From assembly GCA_934248075.1 (NCBI GenBank), contig CAKQKH010000022.1:1-22669 (forward strand): a stretch of 22,669 nucleotides of DNA. Reading direction: 5' to 3'. The DNA is from an uncultured Alphaproteobacteria bacterium. GTDB taxonomy: Bacteria; Pseudomonadota; Alphaproteobacteria; RF32; CAG-239. The position numbers and the translations under genes were made by a program. The notes beneath the pieces were generated by a model, which was not told where the DNA came from, did not search any database, and was given only the letters and a program-made list of their open reading frames with translations. Shown here in pieces: positions 7,938-16,097 of this stretch; position 1 is the first letter of the stretch, and every line of letters begins with the position of its first letter.

Positions 7938-8798
7938 ATGTTATGTATATACCATATCGCCGACCATGATGGCAAAGGCTCTGCCGCCATTGTCAAACGC
8001 CGCTTTCCGGAAATTGAGCTGCTGGGACTGAACCATGATATGGATATACCTTTTGAAGAAATCCGCAAGCATGATCAAATCATCATCTGCGATATTGCTC
8101 TGCCGCTGGATTTTATGTTTGAACTTAATGAAACCAAAGACCTGACCTGGATTGACCACCATGCCTCGGTGATTAATGAATACAACGCCATCATGGCTAA
8201 AGGCGGACACAAAGAAATCAAAGGCCTGCGCCGCATTGGTACGGCCGCGATCTGCCTGACCTGGGAATATTATCATCAGCAGGAGCCTATGCCAGAGGGA
8301 GTGGTTTTGCTTGGTTTGAATGATATTTTTGATTTGCGGGATCCGCGGGTGCGTCCGTTTGAATATGCTTTTCAGTCTTTAGGGGTAAATCGTCCTGATG
8401 ATGACACCTGGAATGCTTTGTTGAATGGTTCCATGGACATCGACGCCATGGTAGAGGTCGGCAAGTCGATTCTCTCGTGGATTAAGATTCGCAATATCCG
8501 TTTATCTCACAACATGGCTTTTGAGAGTGAGTATATGGGTTACAAATGTATTTGCGCCGATATGCCGCAAGGTTATTCGGAGTTTTTTGACGCCGTACCC
8601 AATGTTCAGGATTATGACTTTATGTGCAATTTCTATATGAACAAGCGCAATTTGTGGAATTTGTCTTTTTATACCGCCAAAGATAATGTTGATGTCTCAA
8701 AAATCGCCGCGACTTTTGGCGGCGGCGGGCATGTTAAGGCCGCCGGAGCCTCAAAACTCAAAAAATTGCCGGAATTTTTACTCAAAAGCAAAGCCTAA
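7938..8798 (+). CDS. DHH/DHHA1 family phosphoesterase
   Basis: A 286-residue predicted metal-dependent phosphodiesterase. Motifs in order: ADHDGKGSA (D9-H10-D11), ICDIAL (D52), the DHH motif D73-H74-H75 in TWIDHHAS, and the C-terminal DHHA1 glycine motif GGGGHVKAAG at 261-270. The family includes NrnA-type nanoRNases, pAp phosphatases and cyclic-dinucleotide phosphodiesterases; which substrate this one uses cannot be told. No transmembrane segments or CBS/GGDEF domains are present, so it is a compact cytoplasmic enzyme. It starts 12 bases after the MBL gene and is last in the rightward run; a strong hairpin terminator follows at 8804. Confidence 0.87.
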   Translation: MLCIYHIADHDGKGSAAIVKRRFPEIELLGLNHDMDIPFEEIRKHDQIIICDIALPLDFMFELNETKDLTWIDHHASVINEYNAIMAKGGHKEIKGLRRIGTAAICLTWEYYHQQEPMPEGVVLLGLNDIFDLRDPRVRPFEYAFQSLGVNRPDDDTWNALLNGSMDIDAMVEVGKSILSWIKIRNIRLSHNMAFESEYMGYKCICADMPQGYSEFFDAVPNVQDYDFMCNFYMNKRNLWNLSFYTAKDNVDVSKIAATFGGGGHVKAAGASKLKKLPEFLLKSKA

Positions 8799-8803
8799 AA
8801 ACA

Positions 8804-8835
8804 AAAACACCGGCCTTTGTAAGGTCGGTGTTTTA
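8804..8835. terminator. Bidirectional intrinsic terminator
   Basis: AAAACACCGGCCTT and AAGGTCGGTGTTTT form a long stem (one G-T wobble) around a three-base TGT loop, flanked by A-rich and T-rich tracts, so it can work on both strands. It lies between the DHH gene (stop 8798) and the converging minus-strand gene (stop at 8842), as expected for a shared terminator. Confidence 0.85.
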
Positions 8836-8841
8836 ATTTTA

Positions 8842-10017
8842 CTAAGCATCGAAGAACTTTCTGTCCGGTGAATCGGCCAGATATTCCTCAAAATCCTTGC
8901 CGTACTGATATCTGCCCACAAAGTCGTGGTACATAAAAATATCAGTATATAGAGCATGGTCGTACTGCTCCGGCAGGAAACTGTTGCGGGCTCTGAGGTC
9001 GGCCATGATGATGTTGGTGACCGCCTCTTCATGGTTGATGCCGTAAAGCAGTTCCTGATAGTTTGGCCACCCCATGTTGGAGTAGTTAACTATCAAATCC
9101 TCGAATCTGCTCCAGTCGGCCTCGGCCACACCAGGGAGAAGGTAGCGCTCCTTGCTCAAATCCGGCGCGATGTCGGTTCTCAGCGGAGTTGTGTCCTTTA
9201 GCAGTGGACCCAATGACGCCGCAACGTAACCAAGCAATAATTCCGAGATATGTCCTTCCGGCACACTCAGGTTCGTTTCAATCGGGCAGTGGATAACCGC
9301 CAAATTGATTTTGATACCTTTGTATTCAGGCTTGGCCAGCTCCAACATGCCTTCCGCCAACAGACGTTTGTCATAGCTGCAGTTGCCGCTGCAGAGCAGG
9401 AAGGTGGCTTCTTTGAGATTCTGTGCTTTGGCTAAGGCCAGCATCTCGGAGAAATTCCCCTTGGTGTCGGTGTCAGAAACATCGCGTTCGAATCTGCGAA
9501 CGTAATATTCCGGCGCCATCAGCTCCAGACAGCGCATATAGGCTTCGGCCTCGGTTTTCACCATCAAGCCGCACTCTCTTTCAAACACGGACTTGAACAA
9601 GCCTTTATTGCCTTCTTTTCCGGTGAAAAACATCGGCAACACGTTGCCCACTGTTTTGAGGTGCCAGCGCACTGTCTCAAAAGCGAACAAATACGCCGCC
9701 ATGTGGCCGGAAAAGCAAACCACAAACGGATTTACCAATCCGTCCGGAATGTCATACATTCCGTAAACGTTTGCCGTTGCCTTTTCGCCGTCAGCATTGA
9801 GATACTCAAAGCTTTCGCCTGGTTTGCAACCGCCAACTTCCTCGGCGTACTTCAGCATGTCGATGATTTCTGCTTTGGCGTTTTCGTCAAAGCGATGCGG
9901 TTGCGGCAATTCGCTGATATTTTCGGCTACAAAATTTCGACCAGCTGCATTGCATTTCCATTCGTTTTGAGCTAAAAGATCCTTGACCTCAGCTCTGATT
10001 TTTTTCTCATTATTCAT
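8842..10017 (-). CDS. Uncharacterised protein, possibly a divergent DUF218/YdcF-like domain
   Basis: A 391-residue soluble protein that I do not recognise with certainty. The middle has a layout reminiscent of the DUF218 (SanA/ElyC/YdcF) fold: FFTGKEGN (130-137) in place of the usual SGG start, TEAEAYMRCLELM (155-167), then YVRRFERD and DTDTKGN (182-188) resembling the conserved S-NT-EN block, then LLCSGNCSYDKRLLAEG (207-223). It lacks a signal peptide or membrane segment. The first 125 residues and the last 120 match nothing I know; the tail is rich in acidic and aromatic residues. There is no clear Shine-Dalgarno before ATG 10017, but a plausible promoter lies at 10062-10090. It is transcribed alone, opposite to its neighbours. 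Confidence 0.75.
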   Translation of the reverse strand: MNNEKKIRAEVKDLLAQNEWKCNAAGRNFVAENISELPQPHRFDENAKAEIIDMLKYAEEVGGCKPGESFEYLNADGEKATANVYGMYDIPDGLVNPFVVCFSGHMAAYLFAFETVRWHLKTVGNVLPMFFTGKEGNKGLFKSVFERECGLMVKTEAEAYMRCLELMAPEYYVRRFERDVSDTDTKGNFSEMLALAKAQNLKEATFLLCSGNCSYDKRLLAEGMLELAKPEYKGIKINLAVIHCPIETNLSVPEGHISELLLGYVAASLGPLLKDTTPLRTDIAPDLSKERYLLPGVAEADWSRFEDLIVNYSNMGWPNYQELLYGINHEEAVTNIIMADLRARNSFLPEQYDHALYTDIFMYHDFVGRYQYGKDFEEYLADSPDRKFFDA

Positions 10018-10061
10018 TTTTATGAAATTTAATAGTTTATATTTAATTTTTTACAAGAGAC

Positions 10062-10090
10062 AGATTACCATATTTTTTGTCTAAAAACAA
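10062..10090 (-). promoter_or_regulatory. Possible sigma-70 promoter of the minus-strand gene ending at 8842
   Basis: On the minus strand TTGTTT (10090-10085) and TAATCT (10067-10062) are 17 bases apart, with an AT-rich stretch leading to ATG 10017. The boxes are imperfect and the whole region is AT-rich, so chance matches are likely. Confidence 0.35.
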
Positions 10091-10151
10091 CCTCTTTTTA
10101 TAATCAATCGCCGCCAACACACAAATCAGGGGAATTTAGCGTTTTTTGTGC

Positions 10152-10179
10152 TTGAGATATTTATAAAATGTTGTAAAAT
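10152..10179 (+). promoter_or_regulatory. Predicted promoter of the metG unit
   Basis: TTGAGA (10152-10157) and TAAAAT (10174-10179) are separated by 16 bases, about 48 bases before the metG start. The 209-base gap between the two divergent genes is AT-rich and shows no riboswitch-like or T-box structure that I could recognise. Confidence 0.45.
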
Positions 10180-10226
10180 CTGCGCTGACAAAATAATTAA
10201 AATTAAAAAATTCGGAGATCTTATCA

Positions 10227-11924
10227 ATGTCAAAAGTACTAATTACCTCAGCGTTGCCTTATATTAACGGTGTTCCGCACCTCGGACACATGGTCGGCTG
10301 TCTGGTGCCGTCGGATATTTATGCGCGCTACATGCGAATGCAGGGTAATGAAGTGCTTTATATTGCCGGTACCGACGAACACGGCACCACCTCTGAGGTT
10401 GGCGCCCTCAAAGAGGGCATGGATGTTCAAGCCTATTGTGATATGTATCATGCCCGCCATGCTCAAACTTATAAGGATTATAACCTTTCGTTTGACTATT
10501 TTGGCCGTACTTCCAGCCCGCAGAACCAAAAAGCCACTTATCATATTTTTGAGCAGCTGGATAAAAACGGTTTTATTGAAGAGCGCACCATCAAACAGTT
10601 TTATTCGGTTGATGACCAGATGTTTTTGGCCGACCGCTACATTACCGGCACTTGTCCTTATTGCGGTTATGAAAAAGCTCGCGGCGACCAGTGCGAAAAC
10701 TGCACCAAAGTGCTGGAGCCGACTGATTTGATTAATCCCAAAAGCTCGGTTTCCGGCTCCACCAATCTGGAAGTCCGCGAAACTAAGCATTTGTTTCTCA
10801 ATCTGCCCAAGATTGAACAGCGTCTCAGTCAGTGGCTCAAAACCAAAAAGCCGTTTTGGCCAGATGTGGCTTATACCATTGCGCAAAAATGGCTTAAGGA
10901 AGGCCTGCAGCCGCGCTGCATCACCCGCGACCTCAAATGGGGTTTTCCGGTTAATAAAGAAGGTTTTGAAGACAAAGTATTTTATGTGTGGTTTGACGCT
11001 CCTATCGGTTATATCGGCATCACCATGGAATGGGCGGATCAAAATCCGTCTGAGCGCAATTGGAAAGACTGGTGGCTCGATGCCAAAGATGTCCGTTATG
11101 TCGAGTTTATGGGCAAAGACAATGTGCCTTATCACTCAATCACTTTTCCGGCCACATTGCTTGGCACCGGCGAAAACTGGACCATGGTTGACTACCTCAA
11201 GGGTATGAGCTACCTCACTTATGAGGGCGGCAAGTTTTCCAAATCTGAAAAACGCGGTATTTTTGCCGAAGACGCTATCAAAGAGTTTCCGGCCGACTAT
11301 TGGCGCTATTGGTTGATGAGTAACGCGCCTGAGGGGTCTGATTCTTCTTTCAGCTTTGATTTGTTCGCCGCCGTGGTCAACAAAGATTTAAATGGCGTGC
11401 TGGGCAACTTTGTTTCGCGCGTGCTAAAAATGACATCTTCCAAACTCGGTGATACCGTTCCGGAGTGCGGTGAGTTTACCGCGGCCGAAAAAGAGCTGAT
11501 TGCCAATTTACAAACCGGAATTAATAACTATTTCAAATATATGGACGAGATGGAATTCCGCAAAGCCATGAACGAGTTGCGGGCGATTTGGGTTGAGGGC
11601 AACAACTACATTTCCGCCGCTGAGCCGTGGGCGGTTATCAAAACCGATCCTACCAGAGCGGCCACGATTTTGAACGTTTGTATCAATCTTATTCGCATTT
11701 TTGCCATTTTGAGCGCTCCGATAATGCCGACCGTATCCGCCGCCATGTTGGAACGCCTGGGCCTAAAGATTGAGGATATGCCGAGTCTTAAAGGTTTTGA
11801 CGCCGCCAAAGAAATATCAGCCGTCAAAGCCGGCACGCCGTTTGTTGTCGGCGAGACTTTGTTTGAACGCGTCACTCCGGAAAGAATTGAGGAGTTGAAA
11901 CAAAAATACGGGAGCAGCAAATAA
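10227..11924 (+). CDS. metG: Methionyl-tRNA synthetase
   Basis: Charges tRNA-Met with methionine. This 565-residue class I synthetase has the HIGH-type motif HLGH at 18-21 and KFSKS (the KMSKS loop) at 336-340. A single zinc knuckle is formed by C143, C146, C156 and C159. The knuckle region (MFLADRYITGTCPYCG, then ARGDQCENC, then SVSGSTNLEVRETKHLFL) follows the E. coli/archaeal MetRS pattern rather than the zinc-poor MetG2 form that I associate with many Alphaproteobacteria. The anticodon-binding helical domain (about 390-545) is present; the C-terminal EMAP/Trbp111 dimerisation domain is absent. CGGAG at 10213-10217 supports the start. The stop overlaps the next gene by one base (TAATG). Confidence 0.95.
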   Translation: MSKVLITSALPYINGVPHLGHMVGCLVPSDIYARYMRMQGNEVLYIAGTDEHGTTSEVGALKEGMDVQAYCDMYHARHAQTYKDYNLSFDYFGRTSSPQNQKATYHIFEQLDKNGFIEERTIKQFYSVDDQMFLADRYITGTCPYCGYEKARGDQCENCTKVLEPTDLINPKSSVSGSTNLEVRETKHLFLNLPKIEQRLSQWLKTKKPFWPDVAYTIAQKWLKEGLQPRCITRDLKWGFPVNKEGFEDKVFYVWFDAPIGYIGITMEWADQNPSERNWKDWWLDAKDVRYVEFMGKDNVPYHSITFPATLLGTGENWTMVDYLKGMSYLTYEGGKFSKSEKRGIFAEDAIKEFPADYWRYWLMSNAPEGSDSSFSFDLFAAVVNKDLNGVLGNFVSRVLKMTSSKLGDTVPECGEFTAAEKELIANLQTGINNYFKYMDEMEFRKAMNELRAIWVEGNNYISAAEPWAVIKTDPTRAATILNVCINLIRIFAILSAPIMPTVSAAMLERLGLKIEDMPSLKGFDAAKEISAVKAGTPFVVGETLFERVTPERIEELKQKYGSSK

Positions 11925-12703
11925 TGATAAAACGCCGCCGCGCCAAAGAAGATGATTACATCGGCCCGCTCAAGGGCTGGCCTAAATTTTTTCATCGACT
12001 GTTCTTGCTGATAACCTTTCCGTTGCGCAAACCGTTGTGGACTTTGCTGATTTTGTTGCTGATGTTTTTGGTGCCGACTTTTCGTGGTGTAAAACCTGCC
12101 GAAGTTCATCTTTGGTATTGGCAAAAAATCAAACATTCTTCAGACACCATCAGCGCCACGGTTGCCGACAAAGCCAAAGATTTGTCCGCCAACTTGCCGC
12201 AAATGCTGCCAACAGAAGAACCTGTTGCCGCGGCTCCGGTCAAGGTGGTGGAAATGCCTGCCCAAAAGAGCAGCCGCACTGTTTTTGAGCGCGCCAAATC
12301 CGCGCCGGTAGTTGTGCCTGAAGCAGTCGAGGCGACGGTTACCCCCGCCGCGGAAGTGGCCGTAAATACGCCAACAAACCCAACGCCGCGCAAAGAACTC
12401 CGTCTCAAATACCTGAACCAGCCTCAAACTGTTTCCGGTTTGGCGGCTGTCATCAGCGCCAATGTTTTGATGATTGGCAAAAGCGAAATGTTTTTGTATG
12501 GCATTTACGCCGATCCGGCTTCTGCTAATGGGCGCGCCGCGGCAGAATATTTGCATGACGCTACCGCCGGACAAATTGTGTCTTGCCAAGTTAATGCCTA
12601 CACTTATCAGGGGGTAGCCACGGCAATTTGTCACGTTGGCGACACCAATCTCAATCGTGAGTTGGTAAACCGCGGTTTTTCCAAAAACGTGGCTCTTGAT
12701 TAG
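11924..12703 (+). CDS. Membrane-anchored protein with a degenerate SNase-like domain
   Basis: A 259-residue protein with a basic N-terminus (MIKRRRAKED), one hydrophobic segment at about residues 27-52 and a long Ala/Pro/Val/Glu-rich linker (about 75-160). The C-terminal domain (about 165-259) resembles the staphylococcal nuclease-like fold: FLYGIYADP in the place of the usual RLYGIDAPE, a NGRAAAEYL helix, VSCQVNAYTYQGVATAICHV and LNRELVNRGFSKN. Residues that would be catalytic in active SNases (the DGDT aspartate, the arginine before LYGI, the aspartate of GID) are not visible, so I infer a non-catalytic or binding role. It is translationally coupled to metG; that context does not explain its job. 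Confidence 0.6.
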   Translation: MIKRRRAKEDDYIGPLKGWPKFFHRLFLLITFPLRKPLWTLLILLLMFLVPTFRGVKPAEVHLWYWQKIKHSSDTISATVADKAKDLSANLPQMLPTEEPVAAAPVKVVEMPAQKSSRTVFERAKSAPVVVPEAVEATVTPAAEVAVNTPTNPTPRKELRLKYLNQPQTVSGLAAVISANVLMIGKSEMFLYGIYADPASANGRAAAEYLHDATAGQIVSCQVNAYTYQGVATAICHVGDTNLNRELVNRGFSKNVALD

Positions 12704-12714
12704 GAGTAACGCCC

Positions 12715-14148
12715 ATGTGGCAACCGGTTTTAATGATTAGCGGCTATTTCATCAGCGTTTTAGGACTGTCAATGCTGATACCGGCCGCATTGGACATTTA
12801 TTATACCGGCGCCAACTGGTCGTTGTTTGTAACATCGTCGATTATTTCCCTGTTTATCGGTTTATCTTTGTTTTTAGCCAATAACAACAAACTGCGCAAC
12901 ATCACCGTTCAACAAGGATATTTGCTCACTGCAATCAGCTGGTTTTCAGTGGCTTTGTTGGCGGCGTTGCCTTTTTTGCTATATGGAACTCCGGCCGCCG
13001 ATGCGGTTTTTGAGGCGGCATCGGGCATCAGCACCACCGGCGCCACCATATATGCCAATGTGGAGGCGTTGCCGCATTCGATTCTGTTGTGGCGGGCGCT
13101 GTTGCATGGTTTGGGTGGAGTAGGGATTGTTATTTTCGCCATTGCTCTGATGCCGTTTTTAGGGATTGGCGGAATGCAGATTTTTCAGCGTGAAAACTCC
13201 GATGTCAACGAGAAGTTTTTGCCTAAAATCAGCTACATTGCCAAAAGGATCATCATTGTTTATGTCAGCCTTATCGCTCTTTGCTTGGCCGCGCTGAAAT
13301 TAGCCGGCATGGGGTGGTTTGATGCTCTTTGTCAGAGTGTTTCAACCGTTGCCACCGGCGGTTTTTCCACCAAAAATGCCTCTATCGGCGCTTTTCACAA
13401 CCCCACCATTGAGTGGATTATCACCTTGTTTATGTTTATTGGCGCTTTGCCGTTGACACTGTATCACAGTTTGCTTGCCACCAAGAATTTTCACTCGTTG
13501 CGCACATCTCAAGTGGCGATTTTCAGCAAAGTCTTGGGCTGCTATATTTTGGGCGTGGCTTTGTGGCTGTGGTGGAGCGGCATCTACGACTTTGCAGACG
13601 CCTTGCGCAACGCCGCTTTTAGTGTCACTTCTCTGGTGACCACCACCGGTTTTGCCACGGTGAATTATTTAGATTGGAGCGTGTTTGCCGGCACTTTGTT
13701 TTTGATTTTTGCGCTCACCGGCGGCTGCACCGGCTCAACCTCCGGCTCAATCAAAATCTTTCGTTGGCAAGTGGTGTTTGCCCAACTGCGTCATACTTTT
13801 ATCACCATTACCGAGCCTAATCGCATGGTTCCACTCAAGGTTGGCTCCGGCACCGTCAACTCCGAAGTTTCGTCATCTATATTTATCTTTTTTGCGGTTT
13901 ATTGTTTTAGTGTCGCGGTCTTGACCATGCTGGTTTCTATCTGCGGTTATGATTTTTTCACCGCCTTTAGCGCGGTTATCGCCTGCATTACCAACACCGG
14001 CCCCGGCATCAGCCGTTTGACCGGACCAGACGGCAATTATGCCGTTTTTACGGACAGCGTCAAATATATCCTCTCTTTTGCCATGATTCTCGGCCGTTTG
14101 GAGGTTATGACCGTATTGGTGATTTTCACTAAAAACTTTTGGCGATAA
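12715..14148 (+). CDS. trkH: TrkH-type potassium uptake channel subunit
   Basis: A 477-residue polytopic inner-membrane protein of the TrkH/KtrB superfamily that moves K+. The four repeated pore loops are visible in order: SGISTTGATIY (about residue 103), STVATGGFST (about 211), SLVTTTGFATV (about 307) and CITNTGPGIS (about 424). GGCTGSTSGSIK after the third pore is the typical intramembrane segment. AGGAGTAA upstream supports ATG 12715. The regulatory partner TrkA is not in this window. It lies 11 bases after the SNase-like gene and stops four bases short of the converging DUF2155 gene, with no hairpin terminator between. Confidence 0.93.
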   Translation: MWQPVLMISGYFISVLGLSMLIPAALDIYYTGANWSLFVTSSIISLFIGLSLFLANNNKLRNITVQQGYLLTAISWFSVALLAALPFLLYGTPAADAVFEAASGISTTGATIYANVEALPHSILLWRALLHGLGGVGIVIFAIALMPFLGIGGMQIFQRENSDVNEKFLPKISYIAKRIIIVYVSLIALCLAALKLAGMGWFDALCQSVSTVATGGFSTKNASIGAFHNPTIEWIITLFMFIGALPLTLYHSLLATKNFHSLRTSQVAIFSKVLGCYILGVALWLWWSGIYDFADALRNAAFSVTSLVTTTGFATVNYLDWSVFAGTLFLIFALTGGCTGSTSGSIKIFRWQVVFAQLRHTFITITEPNRMVPLKVGSGTVNSEVSSSIFIFFAVYCFSVAVLTMLVSICGYDFFTAFSAVIACITNTGPGISRLTGPDGNYAVFTDSVKYILSFAMILGRLEVMTVLVIFTKNFWR

Positions 14149-14151
14149 TTA

Positions 14152-14973
14152 TTAGGTTTGCAAGGCCTCGGCGTTGAGGGCGTCTTCGCTTTCTTCCTCA
14201 AAACTTATAAAACCGTCTTCCTCAGGCGTTTCCGCCGATGTGTCGGCCGGTTTTTCTTCCGGCTGTTGCGGTTCTTCCGCCGCCGGCGCGTCAGCGTCTA
14301 TGCTTTGGGTTTCAATTTGCAACAAAGCCTTGGGAGCGCCGTCATCGTCGCTATCGTCGATGTCTTCATTGCCGCCGACTACCACCGAGACAACCTCTTG
14401 TGTTTTGGGCGCATCTACGCTCTCAGCCTTTGGCGCTTCCAAAACTTCAGTTGCCGGCGAATTTTCCTCTGTCTGCGCGACGCTTGTTTCCGGCGTCGGT
14501 TTGTCGGGGGCAGGGGAAACTTCTTGCATCGGCACTTCATCTCGCGCTTTCAGTTCCTCGGCGCTGAGCAGTTTAAAGTTTTTGGTTTCGCCATTGTGGC
14601 ACTTGAGCAGCCAAACATCATAAATCGGGTGTTCAACCGCGTTAATCGCCGGAGAGGAAGACATCATCCAGCCCTTAAAAATATTTAGCGGTTTGTCCGG
14701 ATTATAATTGTCAACCACATCTACAAAGGCGGTGTTTTCGGGTGTTTCTTCCGGCGAGCGGGTAACGCATTTGCGCACCACGATTGAAAAACTGCCGAAT
14801 TTAGCTTCTCCGTTGACCGGAACATCTATCTCGCTGACCCGTCCGGTTATTTTATCCATAGCCTGCATTCTGGCCATATTGGTCTCAATATTGGTCGCCG
14901 CAGCCGGCAAAACCGTGGTTGTCAGCAACAAAGCCGTGCCAAACAGGAGTTTATTTATTGTTGTCCGCGCCAT
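14152..14973 (-). CDS. DUF2155 family secreted protein with long acidic tail
   Basis: A 273-residue protein with a Sec signal peptide (residues 1 to about 26, ending PAAA). Residues about 27-130 carry the DUF2155 pattern: MDKITGRVSEIDVPVNGEAKFGS, IVVRKC, two conserved-looking cysteines (C69 and one in WLLKCHN), and IFKGWMMSSSPAINAVEHPIYDVW. The rest is a long, low-complexity Glu/Pro/Ala/Asp-rich tail that is longer than I would expect for this family. The family is typical of Alphaproteobacteria and its function is unknown. The start overlaps the upstream MCE gene by 23 bases, so expression is probably coupled to that gene; a link to lipid transport or the envelope is inference from context. 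Confidence 0.85.
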   Translation of the reverse strand: MARTTINKLLFGTALLLTTTVLPAAATNIETNMARMQAMDKITGRVSEIDVPVNGEAKFGSFSIVVRKCVTRSPEETPENTAFVDVVDNYNPDKPLNIFKGWMMSSSPAINAVEHPIYDVWLLKCHNGETKNFKLLSAEELKARDEVPMQEVSPAPDKPTPETSVAQTEENSPATEVLEAPKAESVDAPKTQEVVSVVVGGNEDIDDSDDDGAPKALLQIETQSIDADAPAAEEPQQPEEKPADTSAETPEEDGFISFEEESEDALNAEALQT

Positions 14974-15415
14974 TGTCCGTTACCATAAAGATGATTTCAC
15001 CGACCATATCCTCCAAAGTCTTAAAATCTTTGGTGTTTTTCATAATATCGCCGTCTTTGAGAAATTCTTTTTCGTGACCGGGTTCAATCTTGATAAATTT
15101 ATCGCCGACCAAACCGTCGCTAACAATCGCCGCCTCACTGTCAACCGGCAGATGAATGTCCGAAGACAAGCTCATTTTAACCTGAGCGGTATAATCCTCG
15201 TCATCAAGTGACTGTCCGATAACCGTGCCGACCTTAATGCCGTTGATACGCACATCGGAACCTACGGTCAAACCGCCGACTTTCAGGAATTTGGCGGTAA
15301 CGTTGTATCCCTTAACCACCTGCAAATCAGAAACATTATAGGCAAAATAAGCAAAGAATGCGGCCACTGCCAACACCACAATTCCCATAATTGTCTCTAC
15401 TGGTCTTTTATTCAT
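14951..15415 (-). CDS. MlaD-type MCE-domain protein (second of a tandem pair)
   Basis: A 154-residue protein with one N-terminal transmembrane segment (about 8-27) and a single MCE/MlaD domain (about 37-112: VTAKFLKVGGLTVGSDVRINGIKVGTV, then VDSEAAIVSDGLVGDKFIKIEPG). MlaD-like proteins form periplasmic hexamers that bind phospholipids for transport between the inner and outer membranes. A strong AAGGAGAAC lies just before ATG 15415. It follows the other MCE gene after 11 bases and overlaps DUF2155. No MlaE permease, MlaF ATPase or MlaC is visible next to it, so those partners must be elsewhere. Confidence 0.88.
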   Translation of the reverse strand: MNKRPVETIMGIVVLAVAAFFAYFAYNVSDLQVVKGYNVTAKFLKVGGLTVGSDVRINGIKVGTVIGQSLDDEDYTAQVKMSLSSDIHLPVDSEAAIVSDGLVGDKFIKIEPGHEKEFLKDGDIMKNTKDFKTLEDMVGEIIFMVTDNGADNNK

Positions 15416-15426
15416 TATAGTTCTCC

Positions 15427-15921
15427 TTATTTTTGGTTTGATTTGCGGTTGGCTTTGCCGATACCGATGATTCTATCCAGCAACTCGTCTATAACCATGG
15501 CGTCTTGCGTGTAGGCAAACTCGCCGCCGGCCGGAATCATATCTTCGGATCCGCCCGGTTCAATTTCTATATATTTTGGCCCCATAATTCCCGAGCTGAC
15601 GATTGAGGCGCTGCTGTCATCGGGAAGTTTGACGCTGTCCTTGACTTCCAAAGTCAAAATCGCCTTAAAATTATCATCTAATCTGGCGCCGACCACTTTG
15701 CCTACATTCATGCCGGCCAAGCGCACCAAATCTCCGACCAACAATCCGTCGGTGCGGTTAAATCTGGCTTCAATCGGATAATAATTTCCTTCTTCCAGAT
15801 GAGTAACCCGACGATTGGCCAAAACCCAAAAGGCGATTATCGCCAGAATACCCAAAGCCACTCCAAAACCAATTTTCAGATATTTGGTTTCTTCGCGGCT
15901 GTATGCCTCTCTAATCAACAT
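15427..15921 (-). CDS. MlaD-type MCE-domain protein (first of a tandem pair)
   Basis: A 164-residue protein with a cytoplasmic N-terminus, a membrane segment at about residues 18-36 and one MCE domain (about 45-125: IEARFNRTDGLLVGDLVRLAGMNVGKVVG, then DSSASIVSSGIMGPKYIEIEPGG). It is clearly related to, but well diverged from, the next gene, so the pair is an old duplication that could assemble as a mixed ring or two separate rings. AAAGGA lies nine bases before ATG 15921. It is the first gene of the minus-strand unit and diverges from the ABC transporter operon across a 176-base AT-rich gap in which I see no convincing promoter. Confidence 0.88.
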   Translation of the reverse strand: MLIREAYSREETKYLKIGFGVALGILAIIAFWVLANRRVTHLEEGNYYPIEARFNRTDGLLVGDLVRLAGMNVGKVVGARLDDNFKAILTLEVKDSVKLPDDSSASIVSSGIMGPKYIEIEPGGSEDMIPAGGEFAYTQDAMVIDELLDRIIGIGKANRKSNQK

Positions 15922-16097
15922 AATTCACAATCCTTTGCACTAAATCTGTTAATATTCATAATGCAAAATAAATATTTTGTCATCAAGATTTTGAAAATTG
16001 AAAATAGTTGTGAAAGAAAAATGAAAATAGCTGTTAAACTCCTTATTTATTAATATAATAATCACATAAAAACATAAACTCGGAAACAGGTCTTAAT

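Noticed and set aside
10018..10226. SAM riboswitch or T-box leader before metG
   Set aside because: The gap is AT-rich with no conserved leader stem, no T-box sequence and no terminator/antiterminator pair that I could find.
10248..11135. 295-codon open frame on the minus strand inside metG
   Set aside because: MetRS is unambiguous on the other strand with all its motifs; this frame shows no recognisable domain.
14158..14688. Long open frame of 176 codons on the plus strand opposite the DUF2155 gene
   Set aside because: It is antisense to a clear gene, is rich in Arg/Phe/Cys as expected for a shadow of an acidic Pro/Glu tail, and has no family motif or ribosome binding site.
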